A DNA stretch of 64,000 nucleotides from Akanthomyces muscarius (GCF_028009165.1 NC_079243.1:5022001-5086000); one strand, 5' to 3'. Counted from the first letter of the stretch, positions 11,493 through 23,700 are shown. A program made the numbers and translations. Notes: generated by a model from the sequence alone, not told the origin.

Positions 11493-12851
11493 ATGTCGAG
11501 AGCCGTTAACGAGCGAAATGATACGGGCGACGGCAAGCCAGAGGCACGAGTTCCAGACGGCGGCGCAAGTGCTTGGCTCACGGTACTCGGGTGTTTCTTG
11601 GCATTCTTTGCCTCTTTTGGATTTGTCACAAGCTATGGCATATTCCAATCATACTACGAGAAGACGTGGCCTGGGCGAAACTCGAGCGATATCAGCTGGA
11701 TCGGTTCCCTGCAGTTATGGAGTATCACTGGCATGGCTATTCCGAGCGTACTTTTGAACGCACATATCGGGCCTCACTGGACACTGGTTCTAGGCACCTT
11801 CTTCACCGTTCTTGGTGTCATGATGGCTAGTTTGTCAACAAGATACTACCAGGTGCTGCTTTCACACGGCGTGGTTGCCAGCCTAGGAATCGGCCTGACA
11901 TTCATGCCCATCATCGGACTACCAAATCAGTGGTTTAGTAAAAGGCGAGGTCTTGCTGTTGGGCTTGCTATCGGAGGCTCATCGGTGGGAGGCGTGATCT
12001 GGCCTGTGATGGTAGACCAACTGATTAACAAAGATAACATAAGTTATGCTTGGACGATGCGTGCCATTGGCTTCACACAGGTACATGGCAGACGAGGTTT
12101 ATCGGTGATACTTGACTACTAACGACGTCTCCAGCTTGCCTCGATGACGGTGGCGATAGCCTGCTTACGGACCAACACACCCCGAAATACGGCCGTCAAG
12201 CTCAGTTCCTTTCCTATAGGCTCGGCTTTGCGACGTATACCTATCCTGGTTATGGCCGGTGGCCTCTTTCTACATTTTTTGGGCATATACGTGCCATACT
12301 TCTACGCTCCGCTATACGGCCAAAGCCTTGGTGCACGACCTCAAACTGCATTTCAGCTCTCTGCTGTACTCAATGCGTCGACGTTCTTTGGCCGATTCGT
12401 TATGGGTGCAATCTCAGACAAGGTTGGCCACTGTAATACGCTGATTCTCTGCGTCGCAATAAGCGCGGTGCTTACATTTGCTTGGCAAGCTGTTTCGACA
12501 GTAGCAGGAATGTTTGCTTGGGTTGTCTTCTATGGGTGGTTTAGTGGTGCAAGTGTGTCTCTGCAAAGTCCGGCTATAGTTCCGCTTGTTCCGGCTCCAA
12601 AGCTTACATTGATGGGCCCATATATTGCCATTCTCTGTCAGATATCGTCATTTGGCAGTCTTGCGGGCAATCCGATCGCGGGTGCGCTTTTGCACGAAAG
12701 CTCAAGCGCTTCTTCAACTGGAGAAACAATGTTCCAGCTGAAGAGCTTCCACACAATGATGTGGTTCACTGGAGCCGTCTTATTTGGGGCTGCAATCTTC
12801 TACCAAGCGGCTCGGCATACACACACAGCGAAGGTGTGGTCAAAAGCCTGA
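11493..12851 (+). CDS. MFS transporter, monocarboxylate-transporter-like (MCT family)
   Basis: A plasma-membrane major facilitator protein of the fungal MCT-like group, expected to carry monocarboxylates or related small molecules, sometimes secondary metabolites. Two exons, 11493-12080 and 12135-12851, joined in phase 0 to 434 aa; the 54-bp intron has donor GTACAT, a CTACTAAC branch site and acceptor CAG. The N terminus carries the MCT signature PDGGASAWLTVLGCF leading into TM1. A loop typical of MFS follows TM4-5 (QWFSKRRGLAVGLAIGGSS), and the second half has FGRFVMGAISDKVG. About eleven or twelve hydrophobic segments fit the family, although the central loop is short and the region after the intron is compressed compared with typical 450-500 aa members. 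Substrate unknown. Confidence 0.88.
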
Positions 12852-13396
12852 AGTCTGAACCACATCATGAAAAACAGCCCTGAAATATAGCTTTCGCATT
12901 TCTATACATTATATTCGAATATTCGAATGCTGGTGCGCTGCTACCACTAGTCGGTGTATAGGCTTGTGTACCAAGAAGTTGCCCGTCACAGCTGTCAAAA
13001 TACTATGAAGCGGCTATCACTGTGGAAGAACCGCCACGAAAATAGTAGGATAATGTGATAGCTATATTGTGCTGTGTTGTATCGCATACCAGGTAGCCAA
13101 CAGCGTAAATATTCGAACGAATGAGCCGTTTCGGGCTGAACTTAGCCGTCATGTGTTTGCTCCCTGGAATCAAGGCGGGGACTATCCGACGGAAGTTGAG
13201 TGATTGTCGGAGCCAGTGACGTAGTAGACTTTCCACTAAATATGCAGGCTTAAATAGAGTCCACTTTGCAAACTCATTATAAAATCAGCAGTCCTCGCCA
13301 ATGTAATGTGTGTCAGCAACCATATCTCCATCTGTCTTGATCTTTCTGCCACTTCTCATGGAACGGTATCTACCATACATCAACTAAGCCCCAGCC
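12852..13396. other. Intergenic, no gene recognised
   Basis: This lies between two plus-strand genes and contains the nested short palindrome ATATTCGAATATTCGAAT near 12909-12926. No credible coding frame. Confidence 0.55.
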
Positions 13397-14863
13397 ATGT
13401 CTTTTCAAGTTGAAAGAAGATATGGTCGCCATATTTTGAGTCCCATTTATGCCCCTAGTCAGGAAGCAAGCAATGTTCTCCAGCCTGCGCTGTTGAAAGC
13501 TTCCACAACATCACCCTCGTGGACTGCAACAACACACACATTTTGTGGCACAGGGGCTCGAGCAGAACCAAGTTTTTGGCCATCAGGTCGCTTTAGTGAG
13601 AGCCCAGAGAATATTCCTGACAACGATGAGTTCGATACCAAGTACAAACCCGAGTCGGGCAAGGCAACTGCAACGGGAGATGGCCTTTACCGCATGTATG
13701 ATTCGGACGGCTGCAGCACAGCCACTGAGACAAGTTCTGTACCACGCCCAATCATCATCGTCAAACGTTATGTTCCCACAGGAAAGGAACCGCTGAATGT
13801 CAGTGGAAGCCCCTTGGGCATAACATTACTGATGCTTCCCGGAATGGGTCTTGTGAAAGAGGTGAGTGGGAAAAGGTGAACGGATCTATGTTAGGTATAA
13901 ATTGGTTAATAGTGCTTTTATCGGCAGATTTTTGAACCAATGATTGAGGTACTTCTGCAACAGCTACGCAGTAAGAAGGTTCGAGTGGAGGAGATATGGT
14001 CCATCGACATGCCTCTATGCGGCGAAACTGCCCTTGCGAACCCCGTGGGGTATGCGTACGGTGAGTGAGAACCTTGGCCGATTTCGCCAAAATTTACATT
14101 AACGAGGGGGATGGAAATAGGCAACGAAAAAGACATAACGCGCGATCTCCTTATGTTCATCACAGGATACCTTCCCGTGCAGCCGCATCAAGATCTACCC
14201 GGCAGCCTGCCATTTCGTGCTCCAGGGTTCGAGGGGAGGCAAGCTACTCGGCCGAATCTCCACGCCGTAGCTCACAGCTTGGGTGCGCAAGCTGCTATGC
14301 TTTTTGCGGCCCATGCACCAGACATCTTTTCCAGCTTGTCGGTGATGGACCCAGCTATGATTCCCGGAGGCAAAATTGTGGAAGCTTTCGCCAAAGTACC
14401 AAAAGAGCTATTTTGTATGCAACTAAAAGAACAGCATTCTAGCCGCGAGGATCTTGCTACTGCATTAAAGGCGAACAAGCGTACGTGTGGATGGGACACG
14501 CGTGTATCGGCAATTTTCGCAGAAAAAGGCGTTGTAGATGCTGGCGATGGCAGCATCAGGCTCATAGCACAGCCACGGCTGGAGTGGGCACTGTATTATG
14601 ACAAAGAGACGCCAACACACTGCTACGACAGACTCAAAGATATCACCACGCCATTCAACGCCATTATGCCAACTAAACCATTTGCGGTCCCGCCAAAGAT
14701 GTTCGAGGCAGATGTTGCCGCCATGAAGCAGGACACACGAATTACCTGGCTACCGAAAACAACTCATCAGATGCCGTTCGAACGAGTGGACCAGTGTGCG
14801 AAACTTATCGCGGAATGGCTCCATGATCGTGGCAATGCTAAGAGCGAGAAGGCTCGCCTGTAA
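13397..14863 (+). CDS. Alpha/beta hydrolase (fungal serine hydrolase)
   Basis: A soluble alpha/beta-fold hydrolase of the kind often found beside fungal secondary-metabolite genes. Three exons: 13397-13861, 13928-14060, 14121-14863 (introns of 66 and 60 bp, GTGAGT donors); 446 aa. Strand beta3 and the oxyanion region read LLMLPGMGLVKE; the nucleophile elbow is VAHSLGAQA with Ser252; the catalytic His is in TTHQMPFE (His415); the acid is probably in the preceding C-terminal region. The first 80 residues are low-complexity and unlike a core fold, so the start codon is the least certain part of the model. Annotations of relatives vary, so substrate and pathway cannot be assigned. Confidence 0.8.
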
Positions 14864-15700
14864 AGCTCATCGAAGACCTATTGGAGACCATGTTCCCGGT
14901 GCACCACAGTTCGCCGGCCCAGCGGCCAGCTCCTCGTTAGCGTATGAGCTTTAGCCAGGACAAGTTATCTCTTAATTACAGGAATAATACTCCATCATAT
15001 TTCTTGAGGAGCTGCCCGTGAGATGGATCTCGCAATCGCGCGTGACTGCTAATCTTAGTTTGCAGATTGGGAATTTTTAAAAATCAAGCAGGCGATTATT
15101 TACAGTTCGAGAATCACAGAATATTTTAGGGCCGGTTTAATCCCTCTCGTTGTTTCACTGTACGGTCATTCGATCAGCAAATGCCGTGAGTAGATTGTTT
15201 TCTGGCCCCTTAGTATTGGATCTGATTTAAACCAGACTATACAAAGTACTATAGCGATCTCCTCTTGTCTTTTTTCTTTTCTTTTCAAATAATGGCAGCA
15301 TGTGAGTATCGCGGCCAAGATCAACAATGCTGGAGAAGAACAATGTTTAAACAGTACTGCTACGTCGACTCGCCTCACTAGCCCGTCAGCCTAGGCACTA
15401 CTTAGCGGAGCGCTAGGTTGACTGACCTTGCGCTCCTTCTGCAAACACCAACCAGCTTGATTCAACACTCCTTGCATCTTTGTCGAAGCACTCGCTAAAT
15501 ATGTTGTCGCCTAATAAAGAGCTCGTACCTGGGCCAATGAGTCTCTTTGACAAGATTTCACTATCGTGGCTCGTCCCTCTGACTAGTATGAGCAGCGGCC
15601 ACATCGCCGGTTTCACTCGTTGCCGGCGCGTCAACAAGTCTTTACTAACGATACCAAATTGATAATAGTCGTCCGTGCCTTCTTTGGTTTCGGATCACGC
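14864..15700. other. Intergenic, no gene recognised
   Basis: This lies upstream of the second hydrolase. The frame of that gene is open back to 15620 without an ATG. CT-rich sequence near 15268-15290. No other supportable feature. Confidence 0.55.
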
Positions 15701-16837
15701 ATGGCCGACTCTTCTTCTCTGCACTGGCGCCAGAAGCTTTCCATCTCGCTCCTTCAGGCCTTTCGCCGCACGCTGAACCCACGACACACATCTTCGCATT
15801 CCAGACAGCGACTCACAGGCGCTGCCGTCAAGGACTACTGCTGCAGCCGTGGACTTGAATATGCTGCCGTCACCGTGTCATTGCCAGAGTACAATTCCGC
15901 TCATGAGGTCACCAGACAGGTTCCGTGCCCGACACTGCATATTGTCACTCCTGCGAGTGCTCCCGCCAACGGACCGGCGCTTCTCTACGCCCACGGAGGA
16001 GGCTATCTCAATCCGTTGCAAGCACCAGGCCATATGCCATTCGCATTGCAGTGTGCTGCTTCATGCGGCGCAAGCCGTATCATTTTTGTCGAGTACGCGC
16101 TAAGCTCGGATCACTGCTATCCCGCGCAATTGATACAGATGGTGGCAACAGTCAAACACCTATTTCGTCACGGTGTTGCTGCGGACGATGCGGAACGCGG
16201 CCTGCACCCCGGAAATTTGATTCTCGCGGGCGACAGCGCAGGAGGACATCTTATTGTGAGCTTGCTTGCGCACGCGGTGCGGCCATCGCCCTATGCACCG
16301 CCATTGCCGGAGTTGAGCGGCGAGAAGGGAAAACAGCTCCGCGCCGTAGCGCTATTCTCGCCCTGGGTAGCAATGAAATCCACTGATGCCTCATTCACAG
16401 CGAATCACGAAAGTGACTATCTTTCCGCCCAGCAAGTGGAGATATTTATTCAGTTATTCGAGCCGTCGCTCACAGAAGTTTGGGCGTCACCCATCGAGGC
16501 CGACGACGCAACTGATGTGTGGAAGACCGCTTTCCCTCCCGCATTAGCTATGGCAGCCTCAGGCGCACCAACGCGCTCCGTGGCGAAGAGGACCCTAGTA
16601 ACGTCAGGTGCAGGAGAGACGCTATTTGACTCATGCGTGAAATTCGCAGCAGAGCTTCTACATGCAGACATGGTGGTTCTAGACTCTGATGACAAGGTTG
16701 CGCTCGCGGCCGGCAAGGACCTAGTCTTGACAATTGCGCCTGATGAGGCTCATGTCCAGCCTGTGCTAGATTCTGCGCTCAGATACCCATACGGGTGGTC
16801 AATGAAGGCTATCAACCAGTTCTTAAAATCTGTGTAA
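15701..16837 (+). CDS. HSL-type alpha/beta hydrolase (esterase/lipase)
   Basis: A 378-aa esterase/lipase of the hormone-sensitive-lipase family (alpha/beta hydrolase 3), single exon. The oxyanion-hole motif HGGGY begins at His98 (LLYAHGGGYLNPL), the nucleophile motif is LAGDSAGGH with Ser179, the acid is probably in SGAGETLFD, and the catalytic His in APDEAHVQPV. The ATG at 15701 (MADSSSLHW) is chosen because the frame upstream of it has no ATG. There is no clear signal peptide, so it is probably intracellular. The carboxyl segment contains an unusual LDSDDKVALAAGKD stretch before the His motif. Substrate unknown; likely short or medium acyl esters. Confidence 0.88.
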   Translation: MADSSSLHWRQKLSISLLQAFRRTLNPRHTSSHSRQRLTGAAVKDYCCSRGLEYAAVTVSLPEYNSAHEVTRQVPCPTLHIVTPASAPANGPALLYAHGGGYLNPLQAPGHMPFALQCAASCGASRIIFVEYALSSDHCYPAQLIQMVATVKHLFRHGVAADDAERGLHPGNLILAGDSAGGHLIVSLLAHAVRPSPYAPPLPELSGEKGKQLRAVALFSPWVAMKSTDASFTANHESDYLSAQQVEIFIQLFEPSLTEVWASPIEADDATDVWKTAFPPALAMAASGAPTRSVAKRTLVTSGAGETLFDSCVKFAAELLHADMVVLDSDDKVALAAGKDLVLTIAPDEAHVQPVLDSALRYPYGWSMKAINQFLKSV

Positions 16838-17626
16838 GGACTTTTTAGGTAATGCAGACCTAGTTCATAGTCACAAGACTTAAATAAAGCAACAAATATA
16901 GCTATAAATAGTGGTTATTACCAGGAGCATACAGGTAGCGGTGCCATGCTGCTCGCAGCTGCATGCTCCAGTTTGGCGGCAATTGCGCAACGGCTACACG
17001 GCAACTGACAAGCATATCTGTGCGGAAATGGGCCCCTTTCCAAATTCCGTCTTGTCTCTGGGAGCGATTCCGTGGTCAGGGTTTTCACTTCACATCCTTT
17101 ACTCGGGTTTCCTGAAAGCTCAGGGACACATCTTGGCAAGTGGAAGTTTGTTCCAACCACCTGACCACGGCTGCACGGGAACTGCGGTGGGTCGATCAGT
17201 CCATCGATAGTATCCACAATGAGGAAGAAGGGCCCTGATACGCTGTTCCTCAACAGTATACCTTCGTGGCATGATTTCACACATCTTGCCGCCGAGTTCC
17301 GTGTGGGCCAAACGCTGGTATCTAGTAGACACCGAGCATTATTGTTAACTTGCTCGTCGGATGCCGCCAGCTTCCAGTAGTGATTGGAACTCGGTTTCCC
17401 GACTTTCCGTGATGCCGAGATGCTCCGACAGCGTGTGCAACTGACGATGTGATTTGTTGCTGAGTCGCACCTCGTCCGGCTAAGTATGGCTGTACCACCC
17501 ATGGCTCGTCTGCAGTATATAAAGATCGCAGTCTGAACGTTCATCACAGCTCTCCACACATTCAGCTCACAACCTCTTCTCGGTTCCATATCCCAATCTC
17601 AATTTCAGTCTCAATCAGCAGCTACA
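16838..17626. other. Intergenic, upstream region of the nitrilase
   Basis: It carries a minus-strand frame of 223 codons (16918-17589) with no domain, rich in Arg/Cys/Ser, which overlaps the nitrilase promoter and is judged non-coding. A TATA box and a CT/CA-rich leader occupy its right end. Confidence 0.5.
17516..17523 (+). promoter_or_regulatory. Probable TATA box of the nitrilase gene
   Basis: TATATAAA lies 104 bp upstream of the nitrilase ATG and is followed by a CT-rich leader (ATCTCAATTTCAGTCTCAAT) typical of expressed fungal genes. Confidence 0.5.
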
Positions 17627-18900
17627 ATGTCTGCAGTGACTCGACAGTACAAGGCGGCCGCCGTCCAGGCTGAACCTGGCTGGTTTAACCTCGAAAAGTC
17701 CGTTCAGAAGACTGTTGGTCTAATCGAGGAGGCTGGGGAGAAGGACTGCAAGCTCATTGCCTTCCCTGAGCTATGTGAGCATGAAGCAGATGAAAAGAAT
17801 AAAATAAAAATCTAACAAACTTGCTAGGGATTCCAGGGTAACCATGTCATTTCCATTAGAGTCCTCAGAACTAACATACGCAGATATCCTTACTTCCAGT
17901 GGCGGGTTAACTATCAGGACTCCCTGCCACTTCTCAAGGAATATCATCAAAACAGCTTGCGACCTGATTCCACGGAGATGCAGCGTATCCGGGCCGCTGC
18001 GAAAGCTGCCCAGATTTTCGTATCGCTGGGCTACTCGGAGCTCGACGGCCATACTTTGTATACTACGCAGATCATCATTGACCCGACGGGCGCCGTCATC
18101 AACCATCGTCGCAAAATCAAGCCGACACACGTAGAGAAGCTTGTCTTCGGGGAAGGCACCGGCGATTCGCTGAACACCGTGGTTGACACGGAGATTGGCA
18201 GGCTGGGCCATCTGAACTGCTGGGAAAACGTAGGTGACGACCATTTTTGGTCAAGAAAGCTGACTGACCTGGACAGATGAACCCATTCCTGAAGGCTCTC
18301 GGCTGCGCCCAGCATGAAGAGATTCATGTTGCAGCATGGCCAGCCTACCCCCCGGCCTCATCCCTCAAGTACCCCGACCCTTATACCAACATCTCAGAGA
18401 TGCAGTCAGAGTTCGTGACACCCGCCTACGCCTATGAGACAGGCACATGGACATTGGCGCCGACGCAAGTCGTCACTCGCGAGGGCGCACGACTCAACCT
18501 CCCGAAACGTCTGCAGGACGACGAAAAGGCTGTCGATGCTGAATTTGAAGTCATCGGCAACGGCTTCACTCGGATCTATCGACCTGACGGATTCCGTGCT
18601 GTGGAAGACCCACCCAAGACCTTTGAGGGCCTCGTTGTGGCTGATGTCGACCTTGACGAAAACCTGCTTACAAAGCGTCTTGCTGATTTCGTACGCCATA
18701 CCACTTGAAAAAATGGCAGATATAGACTAACATGTATTCAACAGGGGGGACACTATATGCGCCCAGATCTAATCCGATTGCTCGTTGACAAATCACCCAA
18801 GACTCTTATTGTCGATGCTAATACAACCGAACCGAAGGAGTACACTAGCACTTTGGAGAGGCTGGGTCTTGGTAAACCACTCCCTGCAAACGAGGAGTAA
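17627..18900 (+). CDS. Nitrilase (C-N hydrolase superfamily)
   Basis: A nitrilase that would hydrolyse organic nitriles to the acid and ammonia. Five exons: 17627-17774, 17828-17837, 17884-18229, 18277-18690, 18745-18900; 357 aa. The catalytic triad is in register with characterised nitrilases: Glu48 in FPELW, Lys130 in HRRKIKPTH, Cys165 in LNCWEN. Exon 2 is only 10 nt and is needed to complete PELWIPGYPYFQW; omitting it breaks the frame. Introns are 53, 46, 47 and 54 bp. The CWEN motif suits aliphatic or aromatic nitrilases; cyanide hydratases, which are close relatives, usually have CWEH, so nitrilase is preferred. The protein is cytosolic. It shares the plus strand with the alcohol dehydrogenase 0.6 kb downstream, but each gene has its own TATA element. 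Confidence 0.92.
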
Positions 18901-19518
18901 TTTTTTTTGGCGCCAATTACTTAGTCAGACAATCTCAACTCGATGCTTTATTAGCACGCCTACCTAAGTGGCTAACTTTCTTGATATTAGCAGCTGCACA
19001 TGCTATAGTTTCTATGTCCGTCTCTCCATCTCTGCCAGCTCCAGTGACGCCGTTTCGGGTTTATCTGCCCCGCACTAAAAGATCACCATCGGCTTTGGCA
19101 ATCCGCATGCTTGTGCATCTCCGAAAGCAAGCTGCGCAACTGCGTTACCCACCTACTCATCGAGTCAACACACTTTTCTTTTTCGCGTTCTTAGGCCTTT
19201 CGGCCCGAGCGGAGCAACTGGCACGGGGTTATCTCCCAGTCTCAATCTCAACACGACATGTTGATGTCATTGGCGAGACGGTCTCCCCCGCTACTGGTGC
19301 TACCAGCCGACACACTCAGTGCCACTACTGTTAATGATTCATTTTGGCCGCTGATTATCAATTTACTGGCTAGCTTTTCTATATAAACCTCGTCGCTTCC
19401 GATTACCTTGATGCTTCGCTCCTAGCCATCTGCCACCTCAAGCTTCTCCCTTCCATCCGCAAACTCGACCGATCTCGATTCAACCATACAAGGCCAGTCC
19501 AGCACACCATCCCCAACC
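18901..19518. other. Intergenic, promoter of the alcohol dehydrogenase
   Basis: A TATA element and a CT-rich leader occupy its right end. No gene seen. Confidence 0.6.
19379..19386 (+). promoter_or_regulatory. Probable TATA box of the alcohol dehydrogenase gene
   Basis: CTATATAAA is about 135 bp upstream of the ATG and is followed by a pyrimidine-rich leader (CTCAAGCTTCTCCCTTCC), a common arrangement in strongly expressed fungal genes. Confidence 0.5.
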
Positions 19519-20541
19519 ATGGCTTCTCTCCCTTCCACCTACAAGGCTGTTGTCATCGAAAAGGCCAACGCGCCATTCAAAATTGTCGAGAGACCCCTCA
19601 AAGCGCCCGCGGCAGGCGAAGTGCTCGTCAAGGTGCTGGCATGTGGAGTGTGCTTTAGTGATGTCGCCATTGCCAGCGGCGAGATGGGCGACGTCTTCCC
19701 TCGCGTCCCCGGCCACGAGATTGTCGGTGACGTCATCCAGGTCGGCGACGGCGTCAAGAACCTGAAGGTCGGCGAGCGCGTCGGCGGACCCTGGCACGGT
19801 GGCCACGACGGCATATGTCGCGCCTGCCAGCGTGCCCAGTTTCAGATGTGCGACAATGAGCTCGTCAACGGCTACTCCAAAGACGGCGGCTTCGCCGAAT
19901 ACGTCCTGCTCCGCGCCGAGGCTACCGCCCGCGTCCCTAAGGAAATGGACCCCGCCGAGGTCGCCCCCCTCCTCTGCGCCGGCGTTACCGTGTTCAACGG
20001 CATCCGCAAGATGCGCGTCGAGCAGGGGGCTTTGGTCGCCGTCCAGGGCCTCGGTGGTCTCGGCCACTTGGCTGTCCAGTACGCTTCCAAGATGGGCTAC
20101 GAGGTTGCTGTCCTATCCTCTGGTGACGACAAGGCAGATTTTGCCAAACAACTTGGTGCTCACCACTACATCAACTCCAAGAACAAGGATGCTGCAGAAG
20201 AGCTCAAGAAGCTCGGCGGCGCCTCCATTATTGTCCAGACAGCTCCCAATCCAAAGATTGTTGGTCCTCTCGTCGCCGCTCTTGCCCCCGAAGGCAAGTT
20301 GCTGAGTCTCGCACCAGTCGGCCCTGTCGAGTTCGACACCGTTTCTCTGGTCCTCAAGGGTGCCAGCGTCCAGGGGTGGCCCAGCGGTCACGCCCTCGAC
20401 TCTGAGGAGGCCATCCGCTTCGCTAGCAATCACGGTGTCAAGTGCATGGTTGAAAAATACCCCTTTGCCGATGTCCAGAAGGCTGTTGACAGCCTTGTCG
20501 CAGGCAAGCCCCGGTTCCGTAACGTCCTCGTTATGCAGTAA
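19519..20541 (+). CDS. Zinc-dependent alcohol dehydrogenase (MDR superfamily)
   Basis: A 340-aa, single-exon, medium-chain zinc alcohol dehydrogenase that would interconvert alcohols and aldehydes with NAD(P). Catalytic zinc ligands are Cys45 in CGVCFSD and His66-Glu67 in VPGHE, with the later Cys in APLLCAGVT. The structural-zinc loop reads HDGICRACQRAQFQMC: three cysteines remain, while the position of the first is Asp; as I recall this family's fungal members, GHDG is common there, so I do not read it as damage. The Rossmann motif is VQGLGGLGHLA. Strong C/G third-position bias compared with its neighbours suggests high expression. It is convergent with the CSC1-like gene, 235 bp apart. Confidence 0.92.
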   Translation: MASLPSTYKAVVIEKANAPFKIVERPLKAPAAGEVLVKVLACGVCFSDVAIASGEMGDVFPRVPGHEIVGDVIQVGDGVKNLKVGERVGGPWHGGHDGICRACQRAQFQMCDNELVNGYSKDGGFAEYVLLRAEATARVPKEMDPAEVAPLLCAGVTVFNGIRKMRVEQGALVAVQGLGGLGHLAVQYASKMGYEVAVLSSGDDKADFAKQLGAHHYINSKNKDAAEELKKLGGASIIVQTAPNPKIVGPLVAALAPEGKLLSLAPVGPVEFDTVSLVLKGASVQGWPSGHALDSEEAIRFASNHGVKCMVEKYPFADVQKAVDSLVAGKPRFRNVLVMQ

Positions 20542-20776
20542 GCGACCAAATAGCACGAGGCGTATTGCGTCGACAGATTGGTGTGAAAAAAGAATACGAT
20601 GCATACGAATGGTGTCGGTGGAGTTTGTGCAAGACGGTCAGGTCAGATGAGCTACATGCTGGCAAGCATATTATACGATGTAGCCGGAAATGATGTCGTG
20701 ATTATAACTAAAATTGGATAAAGAACGCAAATCGCTAAATACAGAAAGAAAAACGCTGCAAGTGGCTATCCGTATG

Positions 20777-23700
20777 TTACATCAGAAGTCTTGCTTCATC
20801 GCAAGGCGCCTGTTCGAAATAAACAATAACACGTCCATCCTTGTCCAGCTCCGCCCCACGGTCCGAGATGTGCGTGTATGTGCGTGTATGTGCAACCTCT
20901 TGTCGACTAACACGAGCGTCATCTCGCGGAATCCACAGTGACGGTTTGGGCATCCACATGTCTGGCGGCGTGTAGTTGCAGTACTTGTGGTTTTCCGCAT
21001 ACACCATGTTGGGCAGGCTGTCGGCGGGAATCAGTTTCCGTAGAGCGATAAAATCCTCGTACTCTTCGGGGTGCAGGAAGCGTTGAAAGAAGCTTGGTTT
21101 ATCAGCATTCTCCGGGCCAATGTTGATGCCAATCTTGCCCAGCCAATGCTTGAAGAACGGCGACTCAAACTCATCCCTAATCTTTTTCTTTGTGCTCCCT
21201 TTGAACCACTCCATTGCTGTCGAGCGAACACTGCTTGCCCCCTCCATTGCTCTTGTACCTGTCACCACATGTTCTTCCCCTCCCTCCTCCTCCTCCTCCT
21301 CCTCTTCCTCACTTTCGATCGTTGCTTCGCCGAATGTTTGTGTCTCATCGTAGTAGCTGTTTGCGGCACCGGTAGGAGCTTCTGATGCTTCTTCGGCCGC
21401 CGCGACAGCAGCATCGGCTTTTTGCTTCTCTTCAATCTGAATGTCTTCTTCAATCTTCATGGTCTGAGGCAGACTGACTAAAAGAGGCGCAATAGCATCG
21501 CTGATGGACATGTGAACAAGCATTGTAAATAGCAAGAATATGAGCATCAAAACGACCGGCGGGAAGGAGCTGTTGAGGGCAAACAATCCAATCATGCAGA
21601 TTTCGGCCAAGTACAGTCCGACGATGAGATGCAGCAGGGCTTGTGGGTAGAAAAGGCCCTTGCTGTCATGAGTAGAATCCATGATGTAAATGAGCTTGTA
21701 CTTCCAGACAATCTGGATAAACCACAGTCCGAATGCGGCGAATATTAGCACCAGGGGCGAGATGCATGAGTAGCTGAGGGCAATCACACCCATATTAGAG
21801 TACACGGGGAAAATGCCACCCCAACCCGGGGTCGTTAGTTCTCTCCAGGCCTTGTATCTGCTGCGCGGGTTGTCTGTGATCTTGGCCAGCACGACGTGAC
21901 GGAGAAACGGCCAAATCTGTAGAACATCTTTGCAACCGCTGAGGACGCACTGGATCAGGATATAGGACAGATAGAAATCAGAGGCTGACGGTAGGCTTTT
22001 TGCTAAAAGATCCTTCGCTCCAAGAGGATTCTTGACGATTTCTGTAATGGCGCCTGAAGCAGCAGACGTCAGCGTCGTGATCAAAAAGACTTGAACGACT
22101 TGAAAGGCGAAATAGGCGTTTTGTGTAAAGAGCTCGACTTGGTGCATCGATGGGAGGCCAGACGCGCGTCCGCAAACCCGAAGCATAAAAGGCACAGCTG
22201 CCATCAGCAACGAGAGAGCCAAGGCAGGCAAAAAGCCCTGGATGAAGCCGGTAATGAGTTTCGGAAGCAGTTTAATCCATTTGAGGAATGGCACGAGCCG
22301 AACCAACGAGTCGACGTTGGACACCAACCCAACAAATGCCGCCGGAATCGACCAGAACACAATCGCGGCGAGCACAAGCGCCATAATACCCGTGCGTCGC
22401 ATGATGAGCTCCCACCACTTCATACGCAAAGAATTCCAGATAACCTCGTCGGGTCGAATGCCAAGCAGCCTAACAGACATTTGCAGCGGGCGGTGGTGGG
22501 CAAGAACTTGCTGTGCAGCTTGTGCGCTTTCCTGTGAATCAAATTCGATGAAGGCGGAAGATACCGCACCTGCTTCGCCTCTTCGCACGACTCGGCGCGT
22601 CTTGAAGATGAGTAGATTGAGTTCACGAAGTCGGTTTCGGGTCCAGCGAATGGTGTCGACGCGGCGCAGAAAGTTGCCAATAGGGCGGTGATGGGGCCGT
22701 TTCTTGGTCGGAATCCAGAGAGACGCCACTGAGCCGCGCAGATCGGGCAGCGTATCGTGCAAGCCATAAGGATGCACGTAGTCGAGCTCCTCCTCAGTTG
22801 CTACATGGTCTTCTTTTTTCTCAGTGTCGTCGACCTTGGTCTCGTCGGAGTGTCGGTGCTGCAAGTTTTCAATTGAGTCGCTGGAGAGCAGTGCTGGTCC
22901 TGGGAGATCAACCTCTAGCTTTTCGCTCGAGAATCTGGTAAGTTTTGGAGATGGCGCGGCAAGCTCTCTCTCGGAGCTCGCCGATTCAATGTCCATCACT
23001 TGCTGTTCTTCGATGCGTTCTGGTGGCGGCTGGTTCATCGGGTGGTCCGGGTGCTTCTTCAAGTACCGGTTGCGTGCATGGTTCGTCATTTTAATCAGCT
23101 TCACCTCGGCATCCTCTAGTCGCTTGGCTGTCTGTTCCCGCTCCTTTACAAGTTTAGCAAGAACTTTGCTGCTTCGAGGAAGGTATATTCTTTTGGCCGA
23201 GTCCCCATAAAGCTTTCGCAGCCGCGCTTCGTCCTGGTATTTATCAGGCAAGCCCGTAACGAGCATGGTTCTCGATGAGATGCGCTGGGCGTAGTGAGGC
23301 GACGACAGATACGCTTGACGGAGGTTGACGTAGTAGATGCATTCTCGGACGATGGTAAACAGAACAAACCCGAAGAACGCCCAGGCGACGAATAGATGCG
23401 CATACAGCTTGTTGGGGTCCTTGACATTGCCAATCGTTAGCATGGCAAGCTGGATATTGCCATTGCCGCCAGTCGCATTGATCGGAAATAAAATCGGGTA
23501 AGCGAGCAAACATCCGACAAAGCAAATATTCCGTAGTACTTTGAGATAGCGGATGAAGAAGAAGCCGTCGATGGTGGCATTGTTTAAAATATATGTATCA
23601 GGAATTTTAAAAAACGGTACCACCCAGTTGAAGATGCCATTGGGTAGCTCTGGACTCGGCTCCCTGTCAAACGTTAGCTCAACACTTCACTCGGCAGAGA

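Noticed and set aside
16918..17589. 223-codon open frame on the minus strand upstream of the nitrilase
   Set aside because: No domain, Arg/Cys/Ser-rich composition typical of an antisense shadow in GC-rich DNA, and it overlaps the nitrilase TATA box and leader.
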